From Bacteroidota bacterium (GTDB lineage Bacteria > Bacteroidota > Bacteroidia > Chitinophagales > Chitinophagaceae): a stretch of 13,691 nt of DNA. Below are positions 1-6,937 of this stretch, in pieces. The translations under genes and the position numbers were made by a program. The stretch covers positions 1 through 13,691 of the forward strand of contig JAEWDG010000326.1 of NCBI GenBank assembly GCA_023390215.1, written 5' to 3'. Below the pieces are notes generated by a model. The model saw only the letters and a program-made list of their open reading frames with translations, was not told where the DNA came from and searched no databases. Position 1 is the first letter of the stretch, and each line of letters begins with the position of its first letter.

Positions 1-899
1 CCGTTCATATTTTTACTCCAGCTATAGATCTGTTGGTTAGAACGAAGCTCTTCACCTGATTTACCTTCTTTTTTACGGGGAGCAGGATTTTGATCGATCA
101 AACCATATGCAGCGTATTCCCATTCTGCTTCGGTGGGCAGGCGATAACCCATAGAGAGGATACCATCTTCCATCCGAACCGTACTGCGGGGTTTACCATT
201 TACATCTTTCAGGTCAGTTTTCTTAGGTTTCGACCTTCCCTGGATCATATCCGGGTTCATGAGATAGGTCTCCGTATTAAACGAACCATCCGCACCTGCA
301 CCTTTCATTTCACGCTTTGGCGCATCTTTTTTCAGGTACCCTTTTTTTACGAGGTTCAATTCGTTCACACGGTCAGTACGCCAGATACAGAAATCATGGG
401 CCTGTTGCCAGCTAACACCCACTACCGGGTAATAGTTATATGAAGGATAGCGGAAATAATATTCCACATAAGGTTCGTTATAAGCCAGTTCTTCCCGCCA
501 TACCAGGGTATCCGGAAGTGTTTTGTTCAGGATTGCAGTGTCATTGCTGAACGTGTTTTCAAGCCAGTACATATACTCACGATAGTGTACATTGGCCACT
601 TCGGTTTCATCAATGAAAAAAGAGTTGATCGTTACACGGCGGGGAACATTGTTCCAGTCGCCCATGATGTCTTCATCCTTTGCACCCATAACAAATGAAC
701 CACCCTGGACGAAAACCAGCCCAGGGCCAGCCTTGGGGTATTTCACTTTGGCTACATGGAAATTACCCATGTTTTTGTCATCATAACTCCAGCCGGTGAC
801 AGAGGATTTAGCTTTTTTCTTCGAGCAGGAAGCGAGAGACAGGCCTGCTACGACCGCGATCAACAAATTCCTACGGGACAGTAATGTGTGCATGTGCAT
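1..899 (-). CDS. gldJ: Gliding motility / T9SS lipoprotein GldJ (N-terminal part, runs off left edge)
   Basis: Open frame of 299 codons on the minus strand with no stop before the window edge, so the C-terminus is missing. The N-terminus has a short basic stretch, a hydrophobic segment and a lipobox LASC with Cys25, which predicts an outer-membrane-directed lipoprotein. Beyond it lies an FGE-sulfatase/SUMF1-like fold: LVFVQGGSFVMG near residue 62, DETEVANVHYREYM, YPVVGVSWQQA, WRTDRVNE and GYRLPTEAEWEYA. The TGW motif just after the lipid anchor and the DTLVWR and TDRVNE segments are, from memory, GldJ-like rather than GldK-like. In Flavobacterium GldJ is needed for gliding and for stability of the T9SS protein GldK; it is thought to have no enzymatic role. 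Two in-frame ATGs lie two codons apart (899 and 893); neither has a Shine-Dalgarno, and I take the first. The SRRNLL stretch before the hydrophobic core resembles a Tat motif. It is divergent from porV, another T9SS gene. Confidence 0.88.
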   Translation of the reverse strand, partial: MHMHTLLSRRNLLIAVVAGLSLASCSKKKAKSSVTGWSYDDKNMGNFHVAKVKYPKAGPGLVFVQGGSFVMGAKDEDIMGDWNNVPRRVTINSFFIDETEVANVHYREYMYWLENTFSNDTAILNKTLPDTLVWREELAYNEPYVEYYFRYPSYNYYPVVGVSWQQAHDFCIWRTDRVNELNLVKKGYLKKDAPKREMKGAGADGSFNTETYLMNPDMIQGRSKPKKTDLKDVNGKPRSTVRMEDGILSMGYRLPTEAEWEYAAYGLIDQNPAPRKKEGKSGEELRSNQQIYSWSKNMN

Positions 900-965
900 T
901 CGTTTGTTCTAAAAGGGATTAACGAAAGGTTTTCTTTATTATTGTTATTGGGGAAACACGAATTG

Positions 966-973
966 CGAATATA
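966..973 (-). promoter_or_regulatory. Possible -7 element for gldJ
   Basis: On the minus strand this reads TATATTCG, seven of eight bases matching the Bacteroidota -7 consensus TAnnTTTG. It lies about 67 bases before the gldJ start. I see no TTG at the usual 17-23 base spacing upstream, so the call is weak. Confidence 0.28.
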
Positions 974-987
974 AATGTTTTGCACGA

Positions 988-1039
988 TTCACGATAGATT
1001 TCACAATACATTCACGAAATCTTTTGCCCTAATTCACAT
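988..1039. repeat. Phased TTCAC direct repeats upstream of gldJ
   Basis: TTCACGA at 988, TTCACAA at 1000, TTCACGA at 1011 and TTCACAT at 1033 share a TTCAC core. The spacings are 12, 11 and 22 bases, close to whole helical turns, with one position (1022) degenerate. On the gldJ strand they read GTGAA and sit just upstream of the possible -7 element. This is consistent with a multi-site operator, but no regulator is identified. Confidence 0.4.
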
Positions 1040-1212
1040 TATATTTACAGTCCTGATAAACCCTGCATCATTTGATCATAAAAAGACAATTTTTTCGCCG
1101 GAGTTCCGTTGAATAGCCATAAAAGTTCCGGAGCGACGGGCTGATTTACCAACTCGTATGAATCTTCCGCTTTTATGCCGGTTTTCTGTGGTTTTTTAAC
1201 AGGATTTTAGAA

Positions 1213-1247
1213 TTTTGTTGGCGAATTCCGTAAATCGGCTATTTTTA
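1213..1247 (+). promoter_or_regulatory. Likely porV promoter
   Basis: TTTTGTTG at 1213-1220 ends in TTG, followed after 19 bases by TATTTTTA at 1240-1247. This matches the Bacteroidota pattern of TTG, 17-23 bases, then TAnnTTTG, except for the last base. Transcription would begin near 1254, giving a leader of about 60 bases before the ATG at 1316. Confidence 0.42.
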
Positions 1248-1315
1248 CAAACTCGATAACTTAAAAACTTAGACGTCTATAGAGGAAACTCTACCTAACC
1301 AAGACAAACAAACGC

Positions 1316-2491
1316 ATGAAACAAGCATCTTTGAAACTTACTGCTCTTGTTATGCTTATTGGAGGATATATCTCCGGGGCTAAAGCTCAAAGCGGTACCG
1401 GAGTAAGAAACCCTAGCGTAGTAACCACAGCTGTACCTTTTCTTCGTATTTCCCCAGACGCCCGGGCGGGCGGTATGGCCGATGTTGGCATCGCCACTAT
1501 TCCTGATGTCTATTCAGGATTCTGGAACCAGGGTAAGACAGTTTTTAACTCAAGTAACGCCGGAATAGGGATTACGTATACGCCATGGTTAAACGACCTG
1601 GATCTGAATGATGTATTCCTCGCTTCCTTAGCAGGATATTATAAACTGGATGATATGCAGGCACTAACTGCATCTCTCCGTTATTTCAGCCTTGGAGATA
1701 TTCAGTTTACCGACGCGCTTGGTAATCAGTTAAATAATTTCCGCCCACGTGAATATGCCTTCGATCTTGGATATTCACGTAAGCTTTCAAACAAATTCGG
1801 TCTGGGCATCTCGCTTCGCTATATCAGTTCTGATCTGGCAGGTGGCAGCTACAACAACATTACCTATTAAAAAGGGAATGCAGTAGCGGGTGACCTTCAT
1901 CTTTATCATCAGGGTACAAAAGAAAATGGCGAAGGATTGAATTGGGGTCTTACCCTCAGCAATCTCGGTAACAAGATCTCCTATACCAACGATGCGACTC
2001 AAAAGGATTATATTCCTGCTAACCTGGGTCTGGGAGCAGCATATACCAAAGCTTTTGATGCAGACAACTCTCTATCTATCGCAGTTGACCTTAATAAACT
2101 GCTGGTACCCACACCTCCAAGTCGCGGATCAAACGACACAGATTCATCTTTCCAGGTGCGTGTGAACGATTACCGTTCTAAAGGTGTGGTGAGCAGTTGG
2201 TTCTCTTCATTCAGTGATTCTGAAGATAATGGAGGTGAACTTCGTGAAGTAACTGCTGCCATCGGTATGGAATACTGGTACAAGAAGCAATTCGCTTTCC
2301 GTGCAGGTTATTTCTACGAAAATCCTGATAAAGGAAACCGTAAATATTTTACACTGGGAGCGAGCATTAAATACAATGTTGCAGGTTTGAACTTCTCTTA
2401 CCTGTTGCCCAATGGTTCCGGCGTAAACCGCAACCCACTTTCAAATACACTTCGTTTCAGCCTTGTATTTGATCTTGCCGGCAAGAAGTAA
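1316..2491 (+). pseudogene. porV: T9SS outer-membrane protein PorV (LptO), interrupted by an in-frame TAA
   Basis: PorV is a 14-stranded outer-membrane protein of the type IX secretion system that carries CTD-bearing cargo from the translocon to the PorU sortase. The first part (residues 1-184) has a signal peptide ending SGAKAQ, then the family features AVPFLRISPDARAGGMAD and YSGFWNQGK. Translation meets TAA at 1868-1870. The same frame then stays open to 2491 and continues the protein without a gap: KGNAVAGDL, LSNLGNKISYTNDA, YIPANLGLGAAYT, LNKLLVPTPP and a C-terminal beta-barrel strand ending FSLVFDLAGKK. The total of 391 codons is close to the usual length for PorV, so nothing is lost except one codon. 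The break may be a real nonsense mutation, a base error in the assembly, or strain heterogeneity. PorV is needed for T9SS secretion in characterised species, which favours error or a second copy elsewhere. A strong terminator follows, so the gene is transcribed alone. PorU is not next to it. Confidence 0.9.
1868..1870 (+). other. In-frame TAA inside porV
   Basis: The codon follows ACC TAT and precedes AAA GGG AAT in an otherwise uninterrupted frame. It is one substitution away from AAA, CAA or GAA, any of which would suit a charged or polar loop position. Both flanks keep the same frame, so an indel is excluded. Other genes in the window (dut, DUF4292, envC-like, mpg) end in TAA, so TAA is not reassigned in this genome. 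Confidence 0.9.
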
Positions 2492-2514
2492 GAAATAGTT
2501 AACATAAGATTTTG

Positions 2515-2542
2515 AGCGCTCAATATATTGAGCGCTTTTTTT
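2515..2542 (+). terminator. Intrinsic terminator of porV
   Basis: AGCGCTCAATA at 2515-2525 is followed at once by its exact reverse complement (2526-2536), a perfect 22-base palindrome, then a run of Ts to 2542. The stem is GC-rich at its base. It lies 24 bases after the porV stop and 28 bases before the ispF start. Because of the perfect symmetry the hairpin itself would form on either strand, but a T-tract follows only on the plus strand. Confidence 0.87.
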
Positions 2543-2555
2543 ATGGATTTTAGGC

Positions 2556-2563
2556 GAACTTTG
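2556..2563 (+). promoter_or_regulatory. Possible -7 element for the ispF operon
   Basis: GAACTTTG matches TAnnTTTG at seven of eight positions and lies 6 bases before the ispF ATG at 2570. If used, transcription would start at about the ATG and the mRNA would be leaderless. No TTG element is found at normal spacing. Confidence 0.25.
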
Positions 2564-2569
2564 CGCGCA

Positions 2570-3055
2570 ATGGATTATCGTATCGGATCGGGTGTTGATT
2601 TCCACCAGTTGGTGGAGGGAAGAGAATTCTGGCTTGGAGGTGTTAAGATTCCTCACCATAAAGGTGCATTGGGCCACAGTGATGCAGACGTTTTACTTCA
2701 CGCGATCTGTGATGCAATACTCGGTGCACTTTGTCTTGGAGATATCGGTAAACATTTTCCCGACACTGACAATAGTTTCAAAAATATCGACAGCAAGATC
2801 CTGCTTCAGCGAACGGCGGTCCTCATGAGGGAAAAAGGATATCGTATTGTAAATATCGACAGCACATTATGCCTCCAGGCCCCTAAGATAGCACCTTATG
2901 TATCCGGGATGTGTGAGGTTATTTCTTCCATTTTAAACATCGGTATTTCTGATGTGTCGGTAAAGGCAACAACAACGGAACGATTGGGTTTTGTTGGTAG
3001 GGAAGAAGGTGTTCAGGCATTCGCAAGCGTATTGTTACAAAGAAATGGATCATGA
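2570..3055 (+). CDS. ispF: 2-C-methyl-D-erythritol 2,4-cyclodiphosphate synthase
   Basis: IspF converts 4-diphosphocytidyl-methylerythritol 2-phosphate to the 2,4-cyclodiphosphate plus CMP, in the non-mevalonate isoprenoid pathway in the cytoplasm. The 161-residue product has the usual family length. The zinc ligands are visible as Asp10 and His12 (GSGVDFHQL) and His44 ([13 protein letters not shown]). [10 protein letters not shown] and the C-terminal [17 protein letters not shown] complete the active-site set. The frame is open back to a TTG at 2528, but that would start inside the porV terminator and add residues unlike the family, so I use the ATG at 2570. Its stop overlaps the start of dut by four bases (ATGA), so the two are probably translationally coupled. 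Confidence 0.96.
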   Translation: MDYRIGSGVDFHQLVEGREFWLGGVKIPHHKGALGHSDADVLLHAICDAILGALCLGDIGKHFPDTDNSFKNIDSKILLQRTAVLMREKGYRIVNIDSTLCLQAPKIAPYVSGMCEVISSILNIGISDVSVKATTTERLGFVGREEGVQAFASVLLQRNGS

Positions 3056-3501
3056 ACCAGCCAATGGCCGAAATAAAAATTCTAAACCATTCTGCGAATC
3101 CCTTACCGGCTTACGAAACCGAAGGCGCCGCGGGTATGGACCTGAGGGCTTTCTTACCAGAACCGATCGTTTTAAAACCCTTTGAAAGGGCGCTGGTTCC
3201 CACGGGGTTATTTATGGAAATACCTTCAGGGTTTGAAGCTCAGATACGTCCGCGAAGCGGGCTTGCTTTTAAGCAGGGAATTACCTGTTTAAATTCACCT
3301 GGTACTATCGACAGCGATTACCGGGGAGAAATAAAAGTACTTTTAATCAACCTCGATAACCAACCGCACGAAATAAAAAATGCGGAAAGAATCGCGCAAA
3401 TGGTGATTTCGCCTGTAACACGCGCTGTATTCAGCATTGTGCATCAACTTGAAGAATCAGAACGTGGATCTGGCGGTTTCGGCCACACAGGAAAACACTA
3501 A
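3052..3501 (+). CDS. dut: Deoxyuridine 5'-triphosphate nucleotidohydrolase (dUTPase)
   Basis: Trimeric dUTPase hydrolyses dUTP to dUMP and pyrophosphate, keeping uracil out of DNA and supplying dUMP for thymidylate synthesis. All five family motifs are present in order: AGMDLRA (residues 27-33), RPRSGLA (66-72), [10 protein letters not shown] (84-93), RIAQMVI (113-119) and the C-terminal glycine-rich arm [10 protein letters not shown] (138-147). Asp87 and Tyr90 of motif 3 are the expected uracil/deoxyribose contacts. The length of 149 residues is typical. The ATG at 3052 overlaps the ispF stop; a second ATG four codons later (3064) is an alternative start. The stop lies three bases before the next gene, placing it mid-operon. 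Confidence 0.96.
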   Translation: MNQPMAEIKILNHSANPLPAYETEGAAGMDLRAFLPEPIVLKPFERALVPTGLFMEIPSGFEAQIRPRSGLAFKQGITCLNSPGTIDSDYRGEIKVLLINLDNQPHEIKNAERIAQMVISPVTRAVFSIVHQLEESERGSGGFGHTGKH

Positions 3502-3504
3502 CAT

Positions 3505-4314
3505 ATGAAACATCTCATCGTAATCCTGACCCTTGTTACATTTCTTTTTGGTTGTAAAGCAACCAAACAAATCAACAAAGTAATTGCACCAAAAGATACC
3601 TTAACGGTAGTAGACAACAGGTCGGAACATGATTCCATTGAACATGTAAAAGCAACCGTGAATGCTTTTCAGGATAACTATATAGATTTCAGAACTTTTT
3701 CCGCTAAGGTGAAAGTGGATGTGGAAAGCAATAAGGGCAAACAACCGGATATTACGGCCGTAATCAGAATGGTGAAAGACAGCGCGATCTGGATATCGCT
3801 GACAGCTACGATTCTGAACATCGAGATATACAGAGTAATGATCAGGCCAGACAGTGTAGTGCTGTTGAATAAGCAGGATAAAGAGGTACAATTCCGGTCA
3901 CTGGATTACCTGCAGGAAGTAGCCGATCTCCCTGTCAATTTTAAAACATTGCAGGATCTGCTGATCGGTAACCCTGTTTTCTATAATGATACGATTACAA
4001 GCTTCCGCGAAGTGAATGGAATGGTGCTGATGAGTACCATTGGTCCGGTGTTTAAAAATCTCCTAACCCTTACCGCTAGTGAGAAACTGCTGCAGCATAT
4101 TAAACTGGATGATGTGGATGTAAGCAGAAACCGCACGGCCGATATTACCTACGACGGTTATGAAAAACCAGAGGCAGTTTATTTCCCCACGAACAGACAA
4201 ATTACTATCTCGGAGAAAAACAAGCTTGATATCCGCATGAAGTTTAAGCAGTATGAGTTTAACAAAGAATTATCGCTGCCCTTCAACATCCCAAAAAATT
4301 ATAAAAGCAAATAA
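3505..4314 (+). CDS. DUF4292 family lipoprotein
   Basis: The 269-residue product begins with a lipoprotein signal peptide ending in LFGC (Cys17), so it should be a membrane-anchored lipoprotein. The body matches my recollection of the DUF4292 family of Bacteroidota: a mid-protein segment around MVKDSAIWISLTATILNIE, then IRPDSVVLLNKQDKE and FKTLQDLLIGNP. This alternation of strands and the DSVVLLN segment resemble the LolA/LolB lipoprotein-carrier fold, so a role in receiving or handling lipoproteins or outer-membrane lipid is possible but is inference. It starts three bases after dut, so it is the third gene of the ispF-dut operon. The order dUTPase, DUF4292, EnvC-like factor is, as far as I recall, frequent in Bacteroidota. 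Confidence 0.82.
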   Translation: MKHLIVILTLVTFLFGCKATKQINKVIAPKDTLTVVDNRSEHDSIEHVKATVNAFQDNYIDFRTFSAKVKVDVESNKGKQPDITAVIRMVKDSAIWISLTATILNIEIYRVMIRPDSVVLLNKQDKEVQFRSLDYLQEVADLPVNFKTLQDLLIGNPVFYNDTITSFREVNGMVLMSTIGPVFKNLLTLTASEKLLQHIKLDDVDVSRNRTADITYDGYEKPEAVYFPTNRQITISEKNKLDIRMKFKQYEFNKELSLPFNIPKNYKSK

Positions 4315-4360
4315 AGCGTTCTTTGTACAGTTGGTAAGATATAGTCTAAGCGGCGAATCG

Positions 4361-4368
4361 TATTTTTG
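4361..4368 (+). promoter_or_regulatory. -7 promoter element of the EnvC-like gene
   Basis: TATTTTTG is an exact match to TAnnTTTG. It sits 24 bases before the ATG at 4393, so transcription from about 4375 would leave a leader of roughly 18 bases. The nearest upstream TTG (4331) is 27 bases away, longer than the usual spacing. The element supports choosing 4393 over the TTG inside it as the start. Confidence 0.5.
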
Positions 4369-4392
4369 TTCATACCCGGAAAATTCAATCCC

Positions 4393-5724
4393 ATGCTAAG
4401 AATTGCTTCCCTCCTGTTTTTCAGCCTACTCACATGTACCCAGCTTTTTTCCCAAACCAGGGAAGAACTGGAAAAGCAGCGCATGCAGCTCAAAAAAGAA
4501 ATAGAGCAGACAGAAAAATTATTACACAGCAATAAGGCACAAACCAAAGAGAATTTACTTCAGCTAAAACTCATCAGCAATAAGGTCAATTTGCAGGACA
4601 GGGTTATTGATAACCTCAATAAAGACCTCCGTATTTTGAACAATAATATGTACACGATACAGAAAGATATCATCCGGTATGACCGCTTACTGGATACGTT
4701 GAAAACCGAATACGCGAAAAGTATGGTATACGCGTATAAGAACCGCAGTAATTATGATTTCATGAATTTTATTTTTTCTGCATCAAATTTCAATGACGCC
4801 ATCAAACGGATTTCTTATCTGAAAAGCTACAGAGATTATCGCGAGAAACAGGGTGAAAACATCAAAAGAACACAGGAGCTCAGGAAACAAAAAAGGGTGG
4901 AGCTTGCAAGCACGAAGGAGAATAAAAATGCCACACTTTCTGTACAAAGTAAAGAAATGGCTGCCCTTGAACAACAGAAGCAGGAAAAAGACCGGATCGT
5001 AAATGAATTAAAAAAACAGGGCAAACAATTAAATAATGAAATCGCTGCCAAACAAAAGCAGTTGAAAAAAGTAAGTAATGCCATCGCTGCGGCGATCAAA
5101 AAAGCGCAGGAAGAAGCAAAACGTGCAGCTATGGCCAAAGCGGCCGAAGAGGAAAGAAAACGGAAGGAGGCAGAGAAAGCGGCGGCCAAACTTGCAGCCG
5201 GCAATACCAATCCTGCAGGAACACCAACCACGGAGACAAAGGCAGTTACTTCGCGCCCGGTAAAAGAAGGGAAGAAAGCACCAGAGTCCATTTTGCTTAA
5301 TGCGGGAAATATTGAGCTGAACAATAAATTTGAAGCAAACCGGGGTTCGCTTCCATGGCCGGTTGATAAGGGTGTATTATTAATGCATTATGGAACAAAC
5401 CGGCTCGAGAGTGGAACTGTGGTGAATACCGAATGCCTTACGATCTCTTCTGATATTGGCACTCCTGTAAAAGCCGTGTTTAATGGTGTGGTATCTGTAG
5501 TTACTGTAGTGGAAGATATGCAGGTGGTGATCATTCAGCATGGCAGATATTTTACCACGTACAGTAATCTTTCAGGTGTAACCGTACGATCGGGGCAGGA
5601 AGTTTCAACGGGTCAGGTAATAGGAAAAGTGGCATCCAATTTTGACGGGATAGGAGCAATAGATTTTTTCATGAGCAATGAAAAAAGCAATTTTAATCCA
5701 GAAGGCTGGTTGCGCGACCGTTAA
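4393..5724 (+). CDS. EnvC-like murein hydrolase activator (coiled coil plus degenerate LytM/M23 domain)
   Basis: The 443-residue product has a signal peptide (cleavage near LFSQ, residue 20), a long charged coiled coil from about residue 22 to 215, and an Ala/Lys/Glu-rich linker to about 275. A C-terminal LytM domain starts at LPWPVDKGV near residue 319. That domain keeps the M23 scaffold (GTPVKAVFNGVVS, VIIQHGRYFTTYSNL, VSTGQVIGKV) but lacks the catalytic set. The usual HxxxD zinc site is replaced by VNTECLTI, and the terminal HxH motif by AIDFFMS. E. coli EnvC has the same architecture and degeneracy and works by activating cell-wall amidases at the division septum rather than by cutting peptidoglycan, so I infer an activator here. 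The ATG at 4393 is chosen because it starts the signal peptide and follows a -7 box. Its TAA overlaps the bshA stop. Confidence 0.85.
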   Translation: MLRIASLLFFSLLTCTQLFSQTREELEKQRMQLKKEIEQTEKLLHSNKAQTKENLLQLKLISNKVNLQDRVIDNLNKDLRILNNNMYTIQKDIIRYDRLLDTLKTEYAKSMVYAYKNRSNYDFMNFIFSASNFNDAIKRISYLKSYRDYREKQGENIKRTQELRKQKRVELASTKENKNATLSVQSKEMAALEQQKQEKDRIVNELKKQGKQLNNEIAAKQKQLKKVSNAIAAAIKKAQEEAKRAAMAKAAEEERKRKEAEKAAAKLAAGNTNPAGTPTTETKAVTSRPVKEGKKAPESILLNAGNIELNNKFEANRGSLPWPVDKGVLLMHYGTNRLESGTVVNTECLTISSDIGTPVKAVFNGVVSVVTVVEDMQVVIIQHGRYFTTYSNLSGVTVRSGQEVSTGQVIGKVASNFDGIGAIDFFMSNEKSNFNPEGWLRDR

Positions 5725-6839
5725 ACAAATCTTTTGTAGAGGTCTTCATAGAGCGGCACAATTCTGCTGATGTCAAATTTCTTGGCCTGTTCCAGTGCAT
5801 GCGCGCGGAAATGTGCAAGGTTATCATCGCTGCCTAAAATATAAATGGCATTTTTAGCCATGTCTTCCACATCTCCCACATTGCTCATATAGCCGCTCAC
5901 TCCATTGATGTTGATTTCCGGCAAGCCTCCAGCGTTGGTGGAAATCACCGGAACTTCTGCAGCCATTGCTTCAAGCGCAGCCAGTCCGAAACTTTCATAC
6001 TCACTGGGCAAAAGAAAAAGATCCGCGATTGGAAGTATATCTTCTATCTGCTCCTGCTTTCCTAAAAACCGTATGCTGTCGCCGGCTATCTCATCCCTGG
6101 TCATGCTTTCAATATAAGGGCGCTCAGGTCCATCACCGATCAACAATAACTTCGATGGAATGGATTTATTGATCAGCAAAAAAGTTTTTATCACATCATC
6201 AACACGTTTCACTTTCCTGAAATTAGATGCATGCACAATGATCTTTTCATTCCCCGGCGCGATAAGGCTTTTAAAAACACGTACAGGACGTTTATTGAAG
6301 CGCGAAACATCCACGAAATTGTGGATCACTTCTATCTCTTTGCTGATCTTAAAATTTTTATAGGTCTCTTCTCTGAGGTTATAAGAAACCGCTGTTAGTG
6401 CATCGGTTTTTTCCATCGAAAAAGTAACCACGGGGCTATACGTTTTATCCCTGCCCACCAGTGTGATATCCGTACCATGTAAGGTTGTAATTACAGGTAT
6501 GGTTTTATTATGGGTTCCGAGGATCTGCTTGGCCATATAGGCAGCAGAAGCATGGGGGATGGCATAATGTACATGGAGCAAATCAATCTGGTGGTTGATG
6601 ACCACATCTACCATTGTGCTGGCCAGCGCGGTTTCATAAGGCGGGAAATCAAACAAAGGATAGGTTGGTACCCTTACCTCGTGGTAAAAAATATTTGTAT
6701 GAAACCCGCTTAAACGAACGGGCTGCTGGTAAGTGATGAAATGTATATTATGCCCTTTATCAGCCAGGGCTTTACCAAGTTCAGTTGCAAGTACGCCACT
6801 TCCCCCAAACGTAGGATAGCAAACAATTGCGATGTTCAT
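5721..6839 (-). CDS. bshA: N-acetyl-alpha-D-glucosaminyl L-malate synthase BshA
   Basis: BshA transfers GlcNAc from UDP-GlcNAc to L-malate, the first step of bacillithiol synthesis. The 372-residue product is close to the usual family length of about 377-380. It is a GT4 glycosyltransferase with two Rossmann domains: the N-terminal GGSGVLATELGKALADKGH (residues 12-30), the segment LHVHYAIPHASAAYMAKQ and TLHGTDITLVGRD that typify BshA, and the C-terminal LLIGDGPE and E-x7-E motif (ESFGLAALE). The other bacillithiol genes (bshB, bshC) are not in the window. The ATG at 6839 directly precedes the first beta strand MNIAIVCYP. It is divergent from the M28 peptidase gene (98-base gap) and meets the EnvC-like gene tail to tail within the four bases TTAA. 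Confidence 0.95.
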   Translation of the reverse strand: MNIAIVCYPTFGGSGVLATELGKALADKGHNIHFITYQQPVRLSGFHTNIFYHEVRVPTYPLFDFPPYETALASTMVDVVINHQIDLLHVHYAIPHASAAYMAKQILGTHNKTIPVITTLHGTDITLVGRDKTYSPVVTFSMEKTDALTAVSYNLREETYKNFKISKEIEVIHNFVDVSRFNKRPVRVFKSLIAPGNEKIIVHASNFRKVKRVDDVIKTFLLINKSIPSKLLLIGDGPERPYIESMTRDEIAGDSIRFLGKQEQIEDILPIADLFLLPSEYESFGLAALEAMAAEVPVISTNAGGLPEININGVSGYMSNVGDVEDMAKNAIYILGSDDNLAHFRAHALEQAKKFDISRIVPLYEDLYKRFV

Positions 6840-6888
6840 GTGCTTCGATTTACCTCCGGCTGCAAGTTAAGCATATTAGGGCCGGCCG

Positions 6889-6922
6889 TTGAACCCGAAT
6901 TAACAGCAAAAGATTAAGTTTG
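6889..6922 (+). promoter_or_regulatory. Promoter of the M28 peptidase gene
   Basis: TTG at 6889-6891, then 23 bases, then TAAGTTTG at 6915-6922, an exact match to TAnnTTTG at the upper end of the normal spacing. Transcription near 6929 would leave about nine bases before the ATG at 6938, so the leader is very short. Confidence 0.52.
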
Positions 6923-6937
6923 TTCAAAGTATGTACG

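Larger units (their letters stand above)
900..1315. other. Divergent gldJ-porV intergenic region
   Basis: This 416-base gap separates two divergently transcribed T9SS genes. Apart from the candidate promoter elements and the TTCAC repeats listed separately, I see no ORF, no RNA gene and no terminator in it. The middle (about 1085-1200) holds two GTTCCG-containing stretches (GGAGTTCCG near 1100, AAGTTCCGGAG near 1125) of unknown meaning. The length is larger than any other divergent gap in the window, which suggests regulation in both directions. Confidence 0.6.

Noticed and set aside
90..443. 117-residue plus-strand open frame at the left edge
   Set aside because: It is antisense to gldJ, whose minus-strand frame carries clear SUMF1/GldJ motifs. 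It has no recognisable domain.
1868..1870. Stop-codon reassignment or selenocysteine insertion in porV
   Set aside because: The codon is TAA, not TGA, and dut, the DUF4292 gene, the EnvC-like gene and mpg all end with TAA, so it works as a stop in this genome.
2528..2569. N-terminal extension of IspF from TTG at 2528
   Set aside because: It would start inside the porV terminator hairpin and adds residues that do not fit the family, whereas the ATG at 2570 gives the canonical N-terminus.
4836..5324. 162-residue open frame on the minus strand, rich in Ser, Phe and Ala
   Set aside because: It is the antisense of the Lys/Glu/Ala-rich coiled coil of the EnvC-like gene; such codon use leaves the opposite strand open by composition. 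No domain is recognisable.
6880..6887. GGCCGGCC palindrome between bshA and the M28 gene
   Set aside because: Eight bases of simple GC symmetry with no T-run and no repeat nearby; not enough to call a terminator or operator.
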